A DNA stretch of 64,000 bases from Chitinophagaceae bacterium (GTDB lineage Bacteria > Bacteroidota > Bacteroidia > Chitinophagales > Chitinophagaceae), in contig JANYEB010000210.1 of assembly GCA_025363355.1 (NCBI GenBank), forward strand, positions 1 through 64,000, in the 5' to 3' direction. Both the position numbers and the translations under genes were made by a program. The notes beneath the pieces are model-generated. The model made no database searches, had not been told where the DNA came from, and saw nothing but the letters and a program-made list of their open reading frames with translations. Positions 18,282-28,500 of this stretch are shown one piece after another. Every line of letters begins with the position of its first letter. The first letter of the stretch is position 1.

Positions 18282-19355
18282 ATGCCTAGACACTTAGCAA
18301 CAGTAAAAATAATTACCAATATTCAGCTTATAGAGGGAGCTGATAATATTGAAGTAGCCACAATTAATAATGGATGGAAAGTTGTACTTAATAAAAATAT
18401 CCATACTATTGGAGAAAAAGTAATCTATTTTGAAATAGATTCTTTACTTCCTCCTGTTGAGTGGAATGAATTTCTCTCTAAAGGAAACAGCTTGAAAACT
18501 ACAGTATTTGAAGGCAAAAATTATACTGGATACAGATTAAAAACGATAAAGCTTCGTGGACAAATCAGTCAGGGCTTAGTAATGCCTTTATCTATCTTGC
18601 CTAAAGAAGATTATGAATTAGGGCAAGATGTCTCTGATATTCTAGGAGTGGTTAAATATGAGCCTCTAATTCCTGCTAGTATTAGTGGAGAAGTAGAAGG
18701 TCCATTACCTTCATATATTATCAAAACTAACGAAGAGAGAATCCAAAATATCTCGAATCACATATTCGCTACTTATAAAGATACACTTTTCAGTGTTGTT
18801 GAAAAACTAGATGGAACTTCTATGTCAGTTTACTATATAGATGGTAAATTTGGTATTTGTGGGCGTAACTGGGAATTTAAATCTGTCACTGATAACTCTT
18901 TGACTAGAAAAGCTAGAGAGCTTGGACTGGAAAGAATTATGAAAGAAATCTTAAAAGAGACTGGTTCATTTGCAAGCGGAATAGTTTTTCAAGGAGAATT
19001 AATCGGTGAAGGTATTCAAAGTAATAAATATAAAATCAAAGGGCAAGAATTTAGAATATTTAATGGCTATTATTTACACGTGATTGATGTTCCAACTATT
19101 TTTACTCCTGAAACATTGGATTACTATTGTGAGAAATATAGTCTTAAAGTTTGCCCTACAATTACTAATAGTTTTGTCTTACCAAAGACTCTTGATGAAC
19201 TATTACAATATGCAGAAGATAAATCTAAGCTAACAGATACTACCAGAGAAGGTATTGTCCTTAGACCTTTGTCGCCTATTTTTGATACAGAATTAGGAAA
19301 AAGTCTAAGTTTTAAGGTAATTTCTAATAAATTTTTATTAAAATATCACGAGTAA
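18282..19355 (+). CDS. RNA ligase (DRB0094/Rnl5-like)
   Basis: N-terminal OB-like domain, nucleotidyltransferase motif I EKLDGTS, downstream FQGELIGEG and REGIVLRP..SFKVIS motifs. Confidence 0.88.
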   Translation: MPRHLATVKIITNIQLIEGADNIEVATINNGWKVVLNKNIHTIGEKVIYFEIDSLLPPVEWNEFLSKGNSLKTTVFEGKNYTGYRLKTIKLRGQISQGLVMPLSILPKEDYELGQDVSDILGVVKYEPLIPASISGEVEGPLPSYIIKTNEERIQNISNHIFATYKDTLFSVVEKLDGTSMSVYYIDGKFGICGRNWEFKSVTDNSLTRKARELGLERIMKEILKETGSFASGIVFQGELIGEGIQSNKYKIKGQEFRIFNGYYLHVIDVPTIFTPETLDYYCEKYSLKVCPTITNSFVLPKTLDELLQYAEDKSKLTDTTREGIVLRPLSPIFDTELGKSLSFKVISNKFLLKYHE

Positions 19356-19356
19356 T

Positions 19357-19524
19357 ATGTCTTACGCCAAAGAATTATTAGAAAAAGAAATTCACAATAG
19401 ATTAATTGATAATCCTAAATCTGCAATAGAAAGTATCTCTTTTCAAAAAATGGTATTAGAATTAAATGATCCCGAAGCTTATATTGAAATTGAAAAACAA
19501 GTTAAAAAATATAGATTTAAATGA
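19357..19524 (+). CDS. small ORF (55 aa)
   Basis: MSYAKELLEKEIHNRLIDNPKSAIESISFQKMVLELNDPEAYIEIEKQVKKYRFK*; TAATATG start. Confidence 0.6.
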   Translation: MSYAKELLEKEIHNRLIDNPKSAIESISFQKMVLELNDPEAYIEIEKQVKKYRFK

Positions 19525-19637
19525 AAAAAATAAATCAGTTAAGTATGGCTGTAGCAAAACTGAACAAGAAAATATTAACCTTTTTAAAGCATTCAAAAAT
19601 CTTCATAAATTTTTAGGGGATTATTTATTTTAAAACA

Positions 19638-20285
19638 ATGAATCTTTTAGCTCCTGCAATAAGTCTCAAAGAGTATTGTAGTTATTATCAATTTTTAGAA
19701 TATCCATTAATCCTAGCTTATTTAAAACAAAATATAGATACTTTACCTACAAAACATTTGTTTATTATTAAAAGCAATAAAATAAGTTTAATAATCAATA
19801 ATCCATTATTATATCCTCCATCAATATTATTTCCAACTATGAATTTGATCACTAATTTTTACAAATTAAAACCTGACGAAGATTTAAATTATATTTGTAG
19901 AATAGAAGATTATTGCTCTAAATGGAGTTTAGTAAAAGCTAATTTTATAAATTGGTTAAAAAGTGCTGGAGAACCTTTTAATAAAATGATTACTGATGAT
20001 GGATATTTTATTTTTCCTTTAAACACTCAACCTATAGTAAGTTTCCCAATAGCAAAAGACAAATTATTAAAAAAAACTGTGCTTGTAGATGATTTTATTG
20101 ACAGTTGCTTTGAAAAGAATGTTATTTTTAGAAAGGAACAATATTTGTATGGTTATAGAATTTTAAGTCCAGTTGAAATTAATTATCATAATTTAAAACT
20201 TGGTGGAGAATTTAATTCAAATAAAATATTAGGAATTTACAGTTTAAACAATTATTATATTAACTTTTTTATACGCACTTTATGA
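19638..20285 (+). CDS. hypothetical protein
   Basis: 215-aa ORF; ATGA overlap with next gene. Confidence 0.75.
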   Translation: MNLLAPAISLKEYCSYYQFLEYPLILAYLKQNIDTLPTKHLFIIKSNKISLIINNPLLYPPSILFPTMNLITNFYKLKPDEDLNYICRIEDYCSKWSLVKANFINWLKSAGEPFNKMITDDGYFIFPLNTQPIVSFPIAKDKLLKKTVLVDDFIDSCFEKNVIFRKEQYLYGYRILSPVEINYHNLKLGGEFNSNKILGIYSLNNYYINFFIRTL

Positions 20286-20833
20286 CTGACTCATTAGTTC
20301 AAACTTCAAGACACGCAGTTTTAGATTTAGTTCAGTTGATCGGAAATCTAAATTTAACTGTAGGGCATTATCGCAGTTACCAAAAATATCTTATCAAGCA
20401 AATTAACTCTATAGAACATAATGGTATGCTTGGACAAGAAGCATATTTAAAAATGATTGAAATTCAAAAAGATTTCAACCTTGATTTTGATGCCGAAGAG
20501 AAATTTAAAGCTTTAGAAAATTTTATCCAAAAAAATAATCAATTAGAAGCTATTAGAGAAGAGATCTTAGAAGTTAGAAGACTTTATATGTCTGAGTTAC
20601 AAAAAGGTTTCCAAACCGATCCTAAGATGTGGTGTGCTTGCAAACATATGTTTGATGCTTTTATCCTGGCAGAAGAAGTAACTAATGCAAAAGGTAACGA
20701 AGATAATTCCATGCTAACTTCTTTAGAGGAGCGAACTTTTAGAATGATGCTTAAAACATTATCTCTTTTTTTAGGTTACGAGCCTATGGACTGTGAGTCA
20801 TGTTTGACAGATCAAATACTTAAAACAGAATAA
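20282..20833 (+). CDS. hypothetical protein
   Basis: 183-aa ORF. Confidence 0.8.
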   Translation: MTDSLVQTSRHAVLDLVQLIGNLNLTVGHYRSYQKYLIKQINSIEHNGMLGQEAYLKMIEIQKDFNLDFDAEEKFKALENFIQKNNQLEAIREEILEVRRLYMSELQKGFQTDPKMWCACKHMFDAFILAEEVTNAKGNEDNSMLTSLEERTFRMMLKTLSLFLGYEPMDCESCLTDQILKTE

Positions 20834-20835
20834 TT

Positions 20836-21402
20836 ATGTTTGGATTATATTTAGAACCAATTTCTATTGAAGAAATAGAAAAAAAAGTTAAAGAAGCTGG
20901 TCACCCTTTGGAATTTTATTATTACCTTTATAGTAATGATGATGAGGAAAAAATATTACATAAAAGTCTTTTTTCCGATAATCTAGAAGCTTACTATTCA
21001 TTAAAAGGAAAAAATATATTTTTTGAAGAACAGGTGATGATTGGGGCAACTAAAAAATTTATGAAATTTTTTGAAACTATTTCAAAAAAAGTTGATAATT
21101 TTAGAACATATCAAAAAACAGATGAAGGATCTACTAATGTATTTTTTGAATTTGATTTTACAAGAAGGCATACAATTTATTTTGATCAAAAAAACGTGCT
21201 AGAAACTGTTGCCACAGATGGGTATATTCCTATATCTACTTGTGGTGGAGATTCTGCTTTAGAAAGCACTGAATTTTTATTTTTATTTATTATTGCTGCA
21301 AAAAGTTTAAATAAATCCTTATATCCTATAATAGATCTATACTCAAAAGATCCAAAATTAAATGTTTTTATAAATGATACAATTGATTATATTTTAGCTT
21401 AA
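20836..21402 (+). CDS. hypothetical protein
   Basis: 188-aa ORF. Confidence 0.8.
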   Translation: MFGLYLEPISIEEIEKKVKEAGHPLEFYYYLYSNDDEEKILHKSLFSDNLEAYYSLKGKNIFFEEQVMIGATKKFMKFFETISKKVDNFRTYQKTDEGSTNVFFEFDFTRRHTIYFDQKNVLETVATDGYIPISTCGGDSALESTEFLFLFIIAAKSLNKSLYPIIDLYSKDPKLNVFINDTIDYILA

Positions 21403-21671
21403 TGTTTACTATTAATTTTCATTCTCAATCATGTGTATATTATGTTGCTTCCAATAATAGCACAATAATTCTATTTACTTTTTATGTAAAAGACCAATCA
21501 GCAGTAGTTTCTTACAAAGTTGTCAATAATTCAATTTATTTATCAGGAGAAAAAACTATTCAACAACAAGTTGAAGACTACATCAAACAGGTAAATAAAT
21601 CAGGTTGCTGTGGCTCTGGAGTTAAAAATATTCAATGGAAAATTAAAAATGATTTAACTATAACACAATAA
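21402..21671 (+). CDS. hypothetical protein
   Basis: 89-aa ORF overlapping previous stop. Confidence 0.7.
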   Translation: MFTINFHSQSCVYYVASNNSTIILFTFYVKDQSAVVSYKVVNNSIYLSGEKTIQQQVEDYIKQVNKSGCCGSGVKNIQWKIKNDLTITQ

Positions 21672-21672
21672 T

Positions 21673-21912
21673 ATGCCAAAATTTAAAGCTACTAAAGAAT
21701 CTAAAAAATTGCTACAAAGCAATCAACCTAAACCTAAACCAGTGATTATATACAGTGAAGATGGCGAAGAAAAAAGATATGAATTAACTACTCAAGAGTT
21801 TTTTCAAGCCACTCAAGGAATCATGCCTTTAGAGCTAACTGATAAATTAGATGCTGGGAAAGAAATCAGTATTGTTAGATTAGAAAATATTAAATTAACC
21901 AATATATTATAA
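21673..21912 (+). CDS. hypothetical protein
   Basis: 79-aa ORF. Confidence 0.7.
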   Translation: MPKFKATKESKKLLQSNQPKPKPVIIYSEDGEEKRYELTTQEFFQATQGIMPLELTDKLDAGKEISIVRLENIKLTNIL

Positions 21913-21916
21913 TGTT

Positions 21917-22156
21917 ATGTTTTCACTATTACTCATTTCAATATTGATTGTAAGTACAATTTCTATAAACACAACACTTAAATTTTTTACAAAGATTGAT
22001 CATATTTCACCAGAAACCACTATGCAATATATAAAAAAAAGTTCTTTTGCTGCATGGTTACTATTAAAAATATTAGATCCAATTTGGGATGTTGCGTATT
22101 TTGCTACACCTTTTGTTATAATTTTTGAGATTGCAAAATTTCTATTTAAAATTTAA
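21917..22156 (+). CDS. small membrane protein
   Basis: 79-aa ORF with hydrophobic segments. Confidence 0.7.
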   Translation: MFSLLLISILIVSTISINTTLKFFTKIDHISPETTMQYIKKSSFAAWLLLKILDPIWDVAYFATPFVIIFEIAKFLFKI

Positions 22157-22159
22157 TTT

Positions 22160-22351
22160 ATGCGTAAAAAAGTAAAATTTTTTGAAGAAGAAGGTGAAAA
22201 ATATGATGCTAGTTATACCACTGGTAATGAAGGATTTGTAAATAAGGTACTATTTAGAGAATCAGGAGAAATAAAAGCAACTCAAGAACCTTTAAAACCA
22301 ATTCTTAAGCCTGATTTTATTAGAACTTGCTCAGAATACTCCCTACTTTAG
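22160..22351 (+). CDS. hypothetical protein, 3' end probably altered by element insertion
   Basis: 63-aa ORF whose TAG stop lies inside the element's left-end hairpin. Confidence 0.5.
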   Translation: MRKKVKFFEEEGEKYDASYTTGNEGFVNKVLFRESGEIKATQEPLKPILKPDFIRTCSEYSLL

Positions 22352-23665
22352 TGGGGAGATGAATGAGCTATAAACAGAGTGAACTGGGTGTCTATTGACA
22401 ACTTTACAGAAAATATAATATACTGTAAAAGTCAATCTGTTATGTTAAAAGCGTATAAATACTGTATATTACCTACTAATGAACAAGCTGAAAAGTTTGC
22501 TCAGTTTTTTGGTGCTACACGATTTGCTTTTAACTGGGGATTAGATCAAAAGATTAAATTTTATACAACTAATAAACAAAAAATTAGTTGCTTTGAGTTA
22601 ATCAATAATTTAACTGCTATTAAACAAGTAGAAGAGTTTGATTGGCTCAATGATATTCATAGCCAAGTGTTGCAAATGAGCTTGAGAAGACTGGATAATG
22701 CTTTTCAAAGGTTTTTTTCTAAAAGTCTCCAAGCTGGTTTTCCAAAATTCAAAAGTCGCAAAAACCCAATTCAAAGTTTCCAATATCCTCAAGGTGTTAA
22801 AATAGACATTGATAGTTCTACAATATACTTGCCTAAAATAGGTAAGATTAACTGTATTTTCCATCGTCAATTTCTTGGGAATATTAAAACTTGTACTGTT
22901 TCTAAAACTGCTACTGGTAAATACTTTGTATCGGTTTTGGTTGACGGCCTTGATCTGTCTATACCAAACAAACCAGATATTAAAAATATATCCAAAGCCG
23001 TTGGTGTAGATGTGGGAATCAAAGAATTTGCAACTTTGTCTAATGGTGAAGTTATTGCAAACCAAAGGTATCTGAAATCTAAACTTGCTAGACTTGCTGT
23101 CAAACAAAGACAATTGAGTAGGAAAGTTAAAGGTTCTAATGCTAGAAACAAAGCTAAATATCAAGTTGCTAGAGTGCATGAAAAGATAACTAACCAAAGA
23201 AATGACTTTTTGCATAAATTGTCTCATAAACTGATTAACGAAAATCAAGTAGTAGTTTGTGAAGATTTGCATGTTAAAGGTATGGTTAAGAATCATTGTT
23301 TGGCTCAGGCAATTAGTGATGTTAGCTGGTCTAAATTTTTTGAGTTGCTTGGTTACAAAGCAGATTGGAATGGCAAGCATTTTGTTCAAATTGGACGCTT
23401 TGTCGCAAGTTCTCAAATATGTTCTAATTGTGGCGTTCAAAACCCTGCTGTCAAAGATTTGGCAGTTCGTGATTGGGTTTGTAGTAGTTGTGATTGTGAA
23501 CATAATAGAGATTTTAATGCTGCTAAAAATATATTAAATTTTGGTTTAATCAAACTCGGAATTAAGGAGCTAGTACCGAGTATAAATAAATCTGTGGGGA
23601 GCGGTGTTGGTTACAACGAGCTAAGAACCACGGAAGCCATCTCACTTTAGTGAGTGGTAGTTCAC
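22328..23665 (+). mobile_element. IS200/IS605-type TnpB-only element (boundaries approximate)
   Basis: Left hairpin CTCCC..GGGAG, tnpB, right-end hairpin CTCACTTTAGTGAG followed by TGGTAGTTCAC. Confidence 0.75.
22442..23650 (+). CDS. tnpB: TnpB RNA-guided nuclease family (OrfB_IS605)
   Basis: MLKAYKYCILPTNEQAEKFAQFFGATRFAFNWGL; GVDVGIKEFATLSNG; VCEDLHVKGM; CSNCGVQ...CSSCDCEHNRDFNAAKNIL. Confidence 0.93.
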   Translation: MLKAYKYCILPTNEQAEKFAQFFGATRFAFNWGLDQKIKFYTTNKQKISCFELINNLTAIKQVEEFDWLNDIHSQVLQMSLRRLDNAFQRFFSKSLQAGFPKFKSRKNPIQSFQYPQGVKIDIDSSTIYLPKIGKINCIFHRQFLGNIKTCTVSKTATGKYFVSVLVDGLDLSIPNKPDIKNISKAVGVDVGIKEFATLSNGEVIANQRYLKSKLARLAVKQRQLSRKVKGSNARNKAKYQVARVHEKITNQRNDFLHKLSHKLINENQVVVCEDLHVKGMVKNHCLAQAISDVSWSKFFELLGYKADWNGKHFVQIGRFVASSQICSNCGVQNPAVKDLAVRDWVCSSCDCEHNRDFNAAKNILNFGLIKLGIKELVPSINKSVGSGVGYNELRTTEAISL

Positions 23666-23714
23666 GAATATACATTTGACAAGATCTGTCAAATAACATA
23701 CTTTGTTCATATCT

Positions 23715-23930
23715 ATGAACTCAAAAAGAAACCACGTTGCACCTTACTTAAAAGCAGAATGTATTGATTCAATTAAAAATAATATACATACGCCCAGTAC
23801 AGGATCTAAGCATTATAATATTCCAAGACAAACTATTTATGATTGGTTAAAAAAAGCTAATATTAAATATATAAAAAGAGTTACCATGAAAGGAAATAAA
23901 AATGCTTTGAAAATAAAACTTGACAAATAG
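23715..23930 (+). CDS. small HTH DNA-binding protein; TAG stop
   Basis: SKHYNIPRQTIYDWLKKANI HTH-like; internal ATG preferred. Confidence 0.55.
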   Translation: MNSKRNHVAPYLKAECIDSIKNNIHTPSTGSKHYNIPRQTIYDWLKKANIKYIKRVTMKGNKNALKIKLDK

Positions 23931-23948
23931 CGTACTTTGTTTTATACT
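23920..23948 (+). promoter_or_regulatory. sigma70-type promoter for XRE regulator
   Basis: TTGACA-17 nt-TATACT. Confidence 0.75.
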
Positions 23949-23953
23949 GTTTT

Positions 23954-23973
23954 TATAGTTATTTTTAACTATA
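23954..23973. promoter_or_regulatory. palindromic operator candidate
   Basis: TATAGTTA-tttt-TAACTATA between promoter and XRE gene. Confidence 0.5.
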
Positions 23974-24000
23974 ATTTACAAATCTATAAAATTACAACTT

Positions 24001-24222
24001 ATGTCTAAAAGTAAAAACGAAGAATTAGTTAAATTAGGAAACCACCTAAGAGCATTTAGAGAATCAAAAGATATTTCTCAAGAAAAATTAGCATTAATTG
24101 CTGAAATGCACAGAAATTATATGGGCATTTTAGAGAGAGGAGAGCAAAATGCTTCTTATCTGATTTTATTAAAAATTGCAAAAGCTTTAGAAGTTACAAT
24201 CTCTGAATTACTAGATTTTTAA
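24001..24222 (+). CDS. XRE-family HTH regulator
   Basis: LRAFRESKDISQEKLALIAEMHRNYMGILERGEQNASYLILLKIAKALEVTISEL. Confidence 0.9.
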   Translation: MSKSKNEELVKLGNHLRAFRESKDISQEKLALIAEMHRNYMGILERGEQNASYLILLKIAKALEVTISELLDF

Positions 24223-24325
24223 TTTATCACTCAAAATACAATTAAATCAAATGAGTATTCCAAAAAAGAAATTATGATCAAAGCTATATAGTACAAATTA
24301 TTGCCAATATAACCATTTTTACTAT

Positions 24326-24877
24326 ATGAATCAAATTAAAAAATATATATCTGAGCAAAAAAAACTCAAAAAAGAATCTGCTAAAACTAAAGCCAAAAAA
24401 TTTATAGCTAATGGTGGTGATATTACTTTTGGTATTTCCAAAGAAGATCAAGAGCATTTACTAAAATCTATTAATCAAGCTTTAATTCTCAAAGAACATG
24501 GAGAAATTATTAGTCTTTGTGTACCAATTTTAGAAATTGATAAATTTGATTTAAAAACAATGATGGTTGAAGGGCATACTTGTGATGCTTTAGCAAAAAG
24601 AGTTGGTAAAAGAGTTAAAAAACAGCCTGTGAGCCTTGCTGACATCCATAATCATTATGGAATGGTTTATTTAGTTACAGAAGAACATAAGATGGTTAAT
24701 GTGGACCTAGAAGTCAAAGAAATTAAAGTAGAAAAAGAAATTATAAAAATTGAAAAAACTAATTCTAAAGACATTTTAAAAGCTATAAACAACACGACTC
24801 ATAAAATGTCCAAAACTTGGCAAGCTGATGCAGTTAAAGCAATTTTAGACGAGTTTTTAACTCAATTAAAAAATTAA
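24326..24877 (+). CDS. hypothetical protein
   Basis: 183-aa ORF. Confidence 0.75.
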   Translation: MNQIKKYISEQKKLKKESAKTKAKKFIANGGDITFGISKEDQEHLLKSINQALILKEHGEIISLCVPILEIDKFDLKTMMVEGHTCDALAKRVGKRVKKQPVSLADIHNHYGMVYLVTEEHKMVNVDLEVKEIKVEKEIIKIEKTNSKDILKAINNTTHKMSKTWQADAVKAILDEFLTQLKN

Positions 24878-24891
24878 TCACAATATCTCTT

Positions 24892-25043
24892 AATCTAAGT
24901 AATATTAGTTATAAATTGAAAACCGCAGGAATTGCGGGGTTAGCTTGCGGAGTGTCCTCTGGCGGGGTATTAGCTTATGTTAATGCTAGCTATGATACTA
25001 TGAAACAAGAAGCTCACGGGTCTTTAGCCCGTGGGTAGTTCAC
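24892..25043 (+). pseudogene. tnpB 3'-terminal remnant with right end (solo omega-RNA candidate)
   Basis: Frame TAGIAGLACGVSSGGVLAYVNASYDTMKQEAHGSLARG* is a TnpB-type C-terminus; gaagctcacgggtctttagcccgtgggtagttcac right end; no RuvC domain upstream. Confidence 0.65.
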
Positions 25044-25052
25044 ATGGTAGCC

Positions 25053-25154
25053 ATGTATTATAATTTTAAAAAACCTAATAATCGTGATAAAAATAAAAGA
25101 AATTTCACTCGATGGGGGTTTGTAAACAAAATTGCTATCAATGGAATCGAATAA
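25053..25154 (+). CDS. small ORF (33 aa)
   Basis: MYYNFKKPNNRDKNKRNFTRWGFVNKIAINGIE*. Confidence 0.4.
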   Translation: MYYNFKKPNNRDKNKRNFTRWGFVNKIAINGIE

Positions 25155-25181
25155 TGAACTACACTTTTTTTAAACTAAATT

Positions 25182-25430
25182 ATGCCTTTTGACTTTGACA
25201 ACATTACAAAATATAGAGCTATTTTTAAGCCCAAAAATATAGATACTTTAAAACCTGAGTGTTTTGCTTATATTGGTAAAGAAATGATAGTAAGGGCTGT
25301 TTGGATAGAAGATAGTGGCCCATACAAAGGGCAATGGATATTTCAACAAAAAATACCCGATAATTTAGATTTGACTAATTGGATGCCATGTTTTTTACCA
25401 GAAGAAGATTTTGAATTTTTAAACGATTAA
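25182..25430 (+). CDS. hypothetical protein
   Basis: 82-aa ORF. Confidence 0.7.
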   Translation: MPFDFDNITKYRAIFKPKNIDTLKPECFAYIGKEMIVRAVWIEDSGPYKGQWIFQQKIPDNLDLTNWMPCFLPEEDFEFLND

Positions 25431-25505
25431 AAACAGAACTTGCAAATGGAATGTCTTGCCACATTACTAAATTTGAAATCATATAAAAACTGAACATAAA
25501 TTTAC

Positions 25506-25530
25506 AAATCCCCAATAAAGGGGATTTTAA
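25506..25530. terminator. bidirectional terminator between convergent arms
   Basis: AAATCCCC-aataaa-GGGGATTT, symmetric. Confidence 0.65.
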
Positions 25531-25531
25531 T

Positions 25532-28500
25532 TTATCTGATTGCTTTAATTGATTTAATTTTAGGAATCCTTATGCTAGTAGATCTTTTAGATGATTTAAT
25601 TTTTAAACCTTTAACTCTTCTTGTTTTTAGTGATTTCACACCTTTTATTTTAGGAGATTTAGAGCTTGATATTCTTCTTGTTGATGAAGATTTTGATAAT
25701 CTACTACTAGAGCCATAAACTCTTGATGACCCTCCTGATGACCCTCCTGATGATCCTCCTGATGATCCAAAACTACTTCCTGATGATCCTCCACTAACAG
25801 AAGCACGTTTATAGCTTGCCATTATTGGCAAAGCCTCACCTAATGATGTGCCTGGTTTTAGTAATCCAGCAGAAACCGCTTTATCTTGCAAAGCTTTAAT
25901 TTCTGCAATAGCTTCTGACTGTGTAATCTTTCCATTTTCCAACTGGTTTTCAACAGTTTTTACACCTGCCCCAATATTTTGAGCTGTTTTAATCATATTC
26001 AAATTCACTAATTGTGGATCTATAACTTGCCCACCAGCAAACACATTTAGTAATTTTTCAGTGGCACTAACATTGGCGTTTACTATTACTTCTTTTCCAT
26101 TTACATAAGTTGTATTTGTTTTAGGTTTTACATTTGCTTGTTCTGGCGTAATCAATTTATTCTCCTGCAATACACCTAATATATTAGGAATTGCCATTGA
26201 TACCAAATTAGTTTTACTGGTTGAAATGTATAATGGTGATTTACCAGTATTGCCAACTTGTTGAGTAGCTAATTTAGCAATATCTTCAAATAGCTTAAAT
26301 GGTTGACCTAGGATAACTGCATATCGTTGCTGTGGTGTCTTGTCTGTCTTTGGAAATGGCTTATCTCCTGTTATTTTCTCACCTATACCAAAAGGAATTT
26401 TGCCCAATAAATCTTTGACTGCTGAAACTGGATCTTCTCCTGTTCTATCTAAGTTAATTAAAACAACTCTGTTAGTTTCAGGATCAAACCAAGGAAATAC
26501 ATTACCAAAATTCGAAGCTCCCCCCATACCAGTACCAACTGTAGGATCTAAGTGAGTTATGTCTTTGAAAGTTTTTCTATCTTTGTCTGCATCTCTACCA
26601 GTAATTAAAGCAATCATTCCAATAATAATTTGTGCTAATACACCCATAGATCTTATTAATTGAGCATATGTTCTGGCTAAAGTTTTAACTGAATCAGTTA
26701 CAGCCGAAACTTTTTCTTTACCTGTAGGATCTTCACCATTTGGTCCACTTTCTTTTTTACCTCTAAAAATATTAATATTTTTACCTAAACCTTGAAATGT
26801 TTTACCTCCTTTATTTAAGTTATTTGCTATCCAACCATAAGGACTGACTACTTGCTCTCCATCTGAAAATAACGTGCTAATTAAGTTAGCAAAACTAGAT
26901 GTTTTTTGAAAAGCAGAATATGCTTCTGGCATATTCTCTTGAGATCCCCCAGCATTGCCACCTCTTTCAATTACCCACCTAGAAGCTTGAGCTATTTCAA
27001 GATTATTTGCCTCTAAAGGATTGATACCTAAATCATAAAATCTTTTTGCGATTTCTGTTGCATTGTTAAGTAAAATAGCACCATCAACTAATTGACTTCT
27101 AATAAATTTTGATAAAACTTCAATAATTTGCACGATTTTACTTGTTGCATCAATAATATTAGCCGCTGTGTTTCCAATTTTAGCAAAAGAATTATCAGAC
27201 TCAAATCTAGTAGTCATTCTATCAATTTGACCAATTTCAACGTCTGCTGAATTAGCTCCCATACCTAAAGCTATTCTTAAATTTTTTCTTTGTTCTGGAT
27301 TAGAATGAGGGTAAACTATATCCATAAAATTATGAGTCCAGAAACTACCGAGCATTTTAGCACCATAAACTAAAGATTTAACATTTCTTACAGTAGCCCC
27401 TTGTTTACCCCCTGTAATTACATCAGCAACTAATCCAGTGACTAAATCAGAAGCAGTGTTTGAAGTGTAACTAACTAAAGCAGAAACAGTATCCATCGTG
27501 ATATTCTTAAACCCTGTAAAAATACCCATATATAGATCACGAGATAAATTTAACAATGAATTTACTATTGGAATTGAAGTAAGTGTATCTATAGTGCCTG
27601 GGATAATTTCAGTTGGTCCAATAGATGTTCCTTCATTTACTAAATTGAATTTATGTAATCCATCTAAAAGATCTTTGTTGATAGCTACTTCTCCAACACC
27701 AGGTAATTTAAGAGTCTCATTATAATAACTTACATCTTGCCCTGCTTTTACCATTTTATTAAAAGCATCTATTGGAATACTAGCCGATAAACCATTTTTA
27801 TTTACAGAATTTAATATTGCTGGTAATGCAGATAATTTATATGTTGCTTGAGTGTACTTTTGATATTCTTTTTTTAAGTTATCTGATAAGTTGTATCCAT
27901 TCTTGATAAAATCCATCGCTGTGGTCTCTCTGCCTTGAATTTGAGTATTCTTACCTTTGCTTACAGAAGCCCTGCTCAGACCCTTTATTCTAAAAGATTG
28001 TTGTGGGGTTCTAATATTCATTGGAGCTGGATTTACGTTGGCCTTAAATATAATACCTTCCTTTAAAGCTAAATCAGTTCTCTCAGCGTTGCCTTTAGCA
28101 TAAATTCTTAAAATTTGTTTTTCTACTTTAGAAGCTTTATCTATTTTTTTAAGTAAAGTTTTACCTAATTTTGGATTGATTTGATAAGTTGTATAAACTT
28201 TCTTTAAAATAGGATCAATACTAATATTAGAAATTATTGAACCTTGACCCTCTAATTTTTTAGTTTTTTCTTCTAAAGTTGCTTTACCTTGAGGAGTTAT
28301 AGGATCTAAATTATCCCAAGTAACTTGTGATATAGCATTTGGATTAATAACTAATTTACCTGCTTTGGCTTGCATGGGATCTAAAAATACGCTTGCAGCT
28401 CTCATTTGCTCATCAGATAGTCTTGTGAAAGGAATTTTAGATACTGTTCTAATTTTTTCCAATTTTTCTATATCTCTAGCTTCCTTGTTTCTATACAAAG

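Noticed and set aside
19521-19637. In-frame upstream extension of ORF 19638 through a TAG
   Set aside because: Would need amber readthrough; the ATG at 19638 is an adequate start.
22610-23503. 297-aa minus-strand ORF inside tnpB
   Set aside because: Lies entirely antisense to a TnpB gene with clear motifs; low-complexity Ser/Phe-rich translation.
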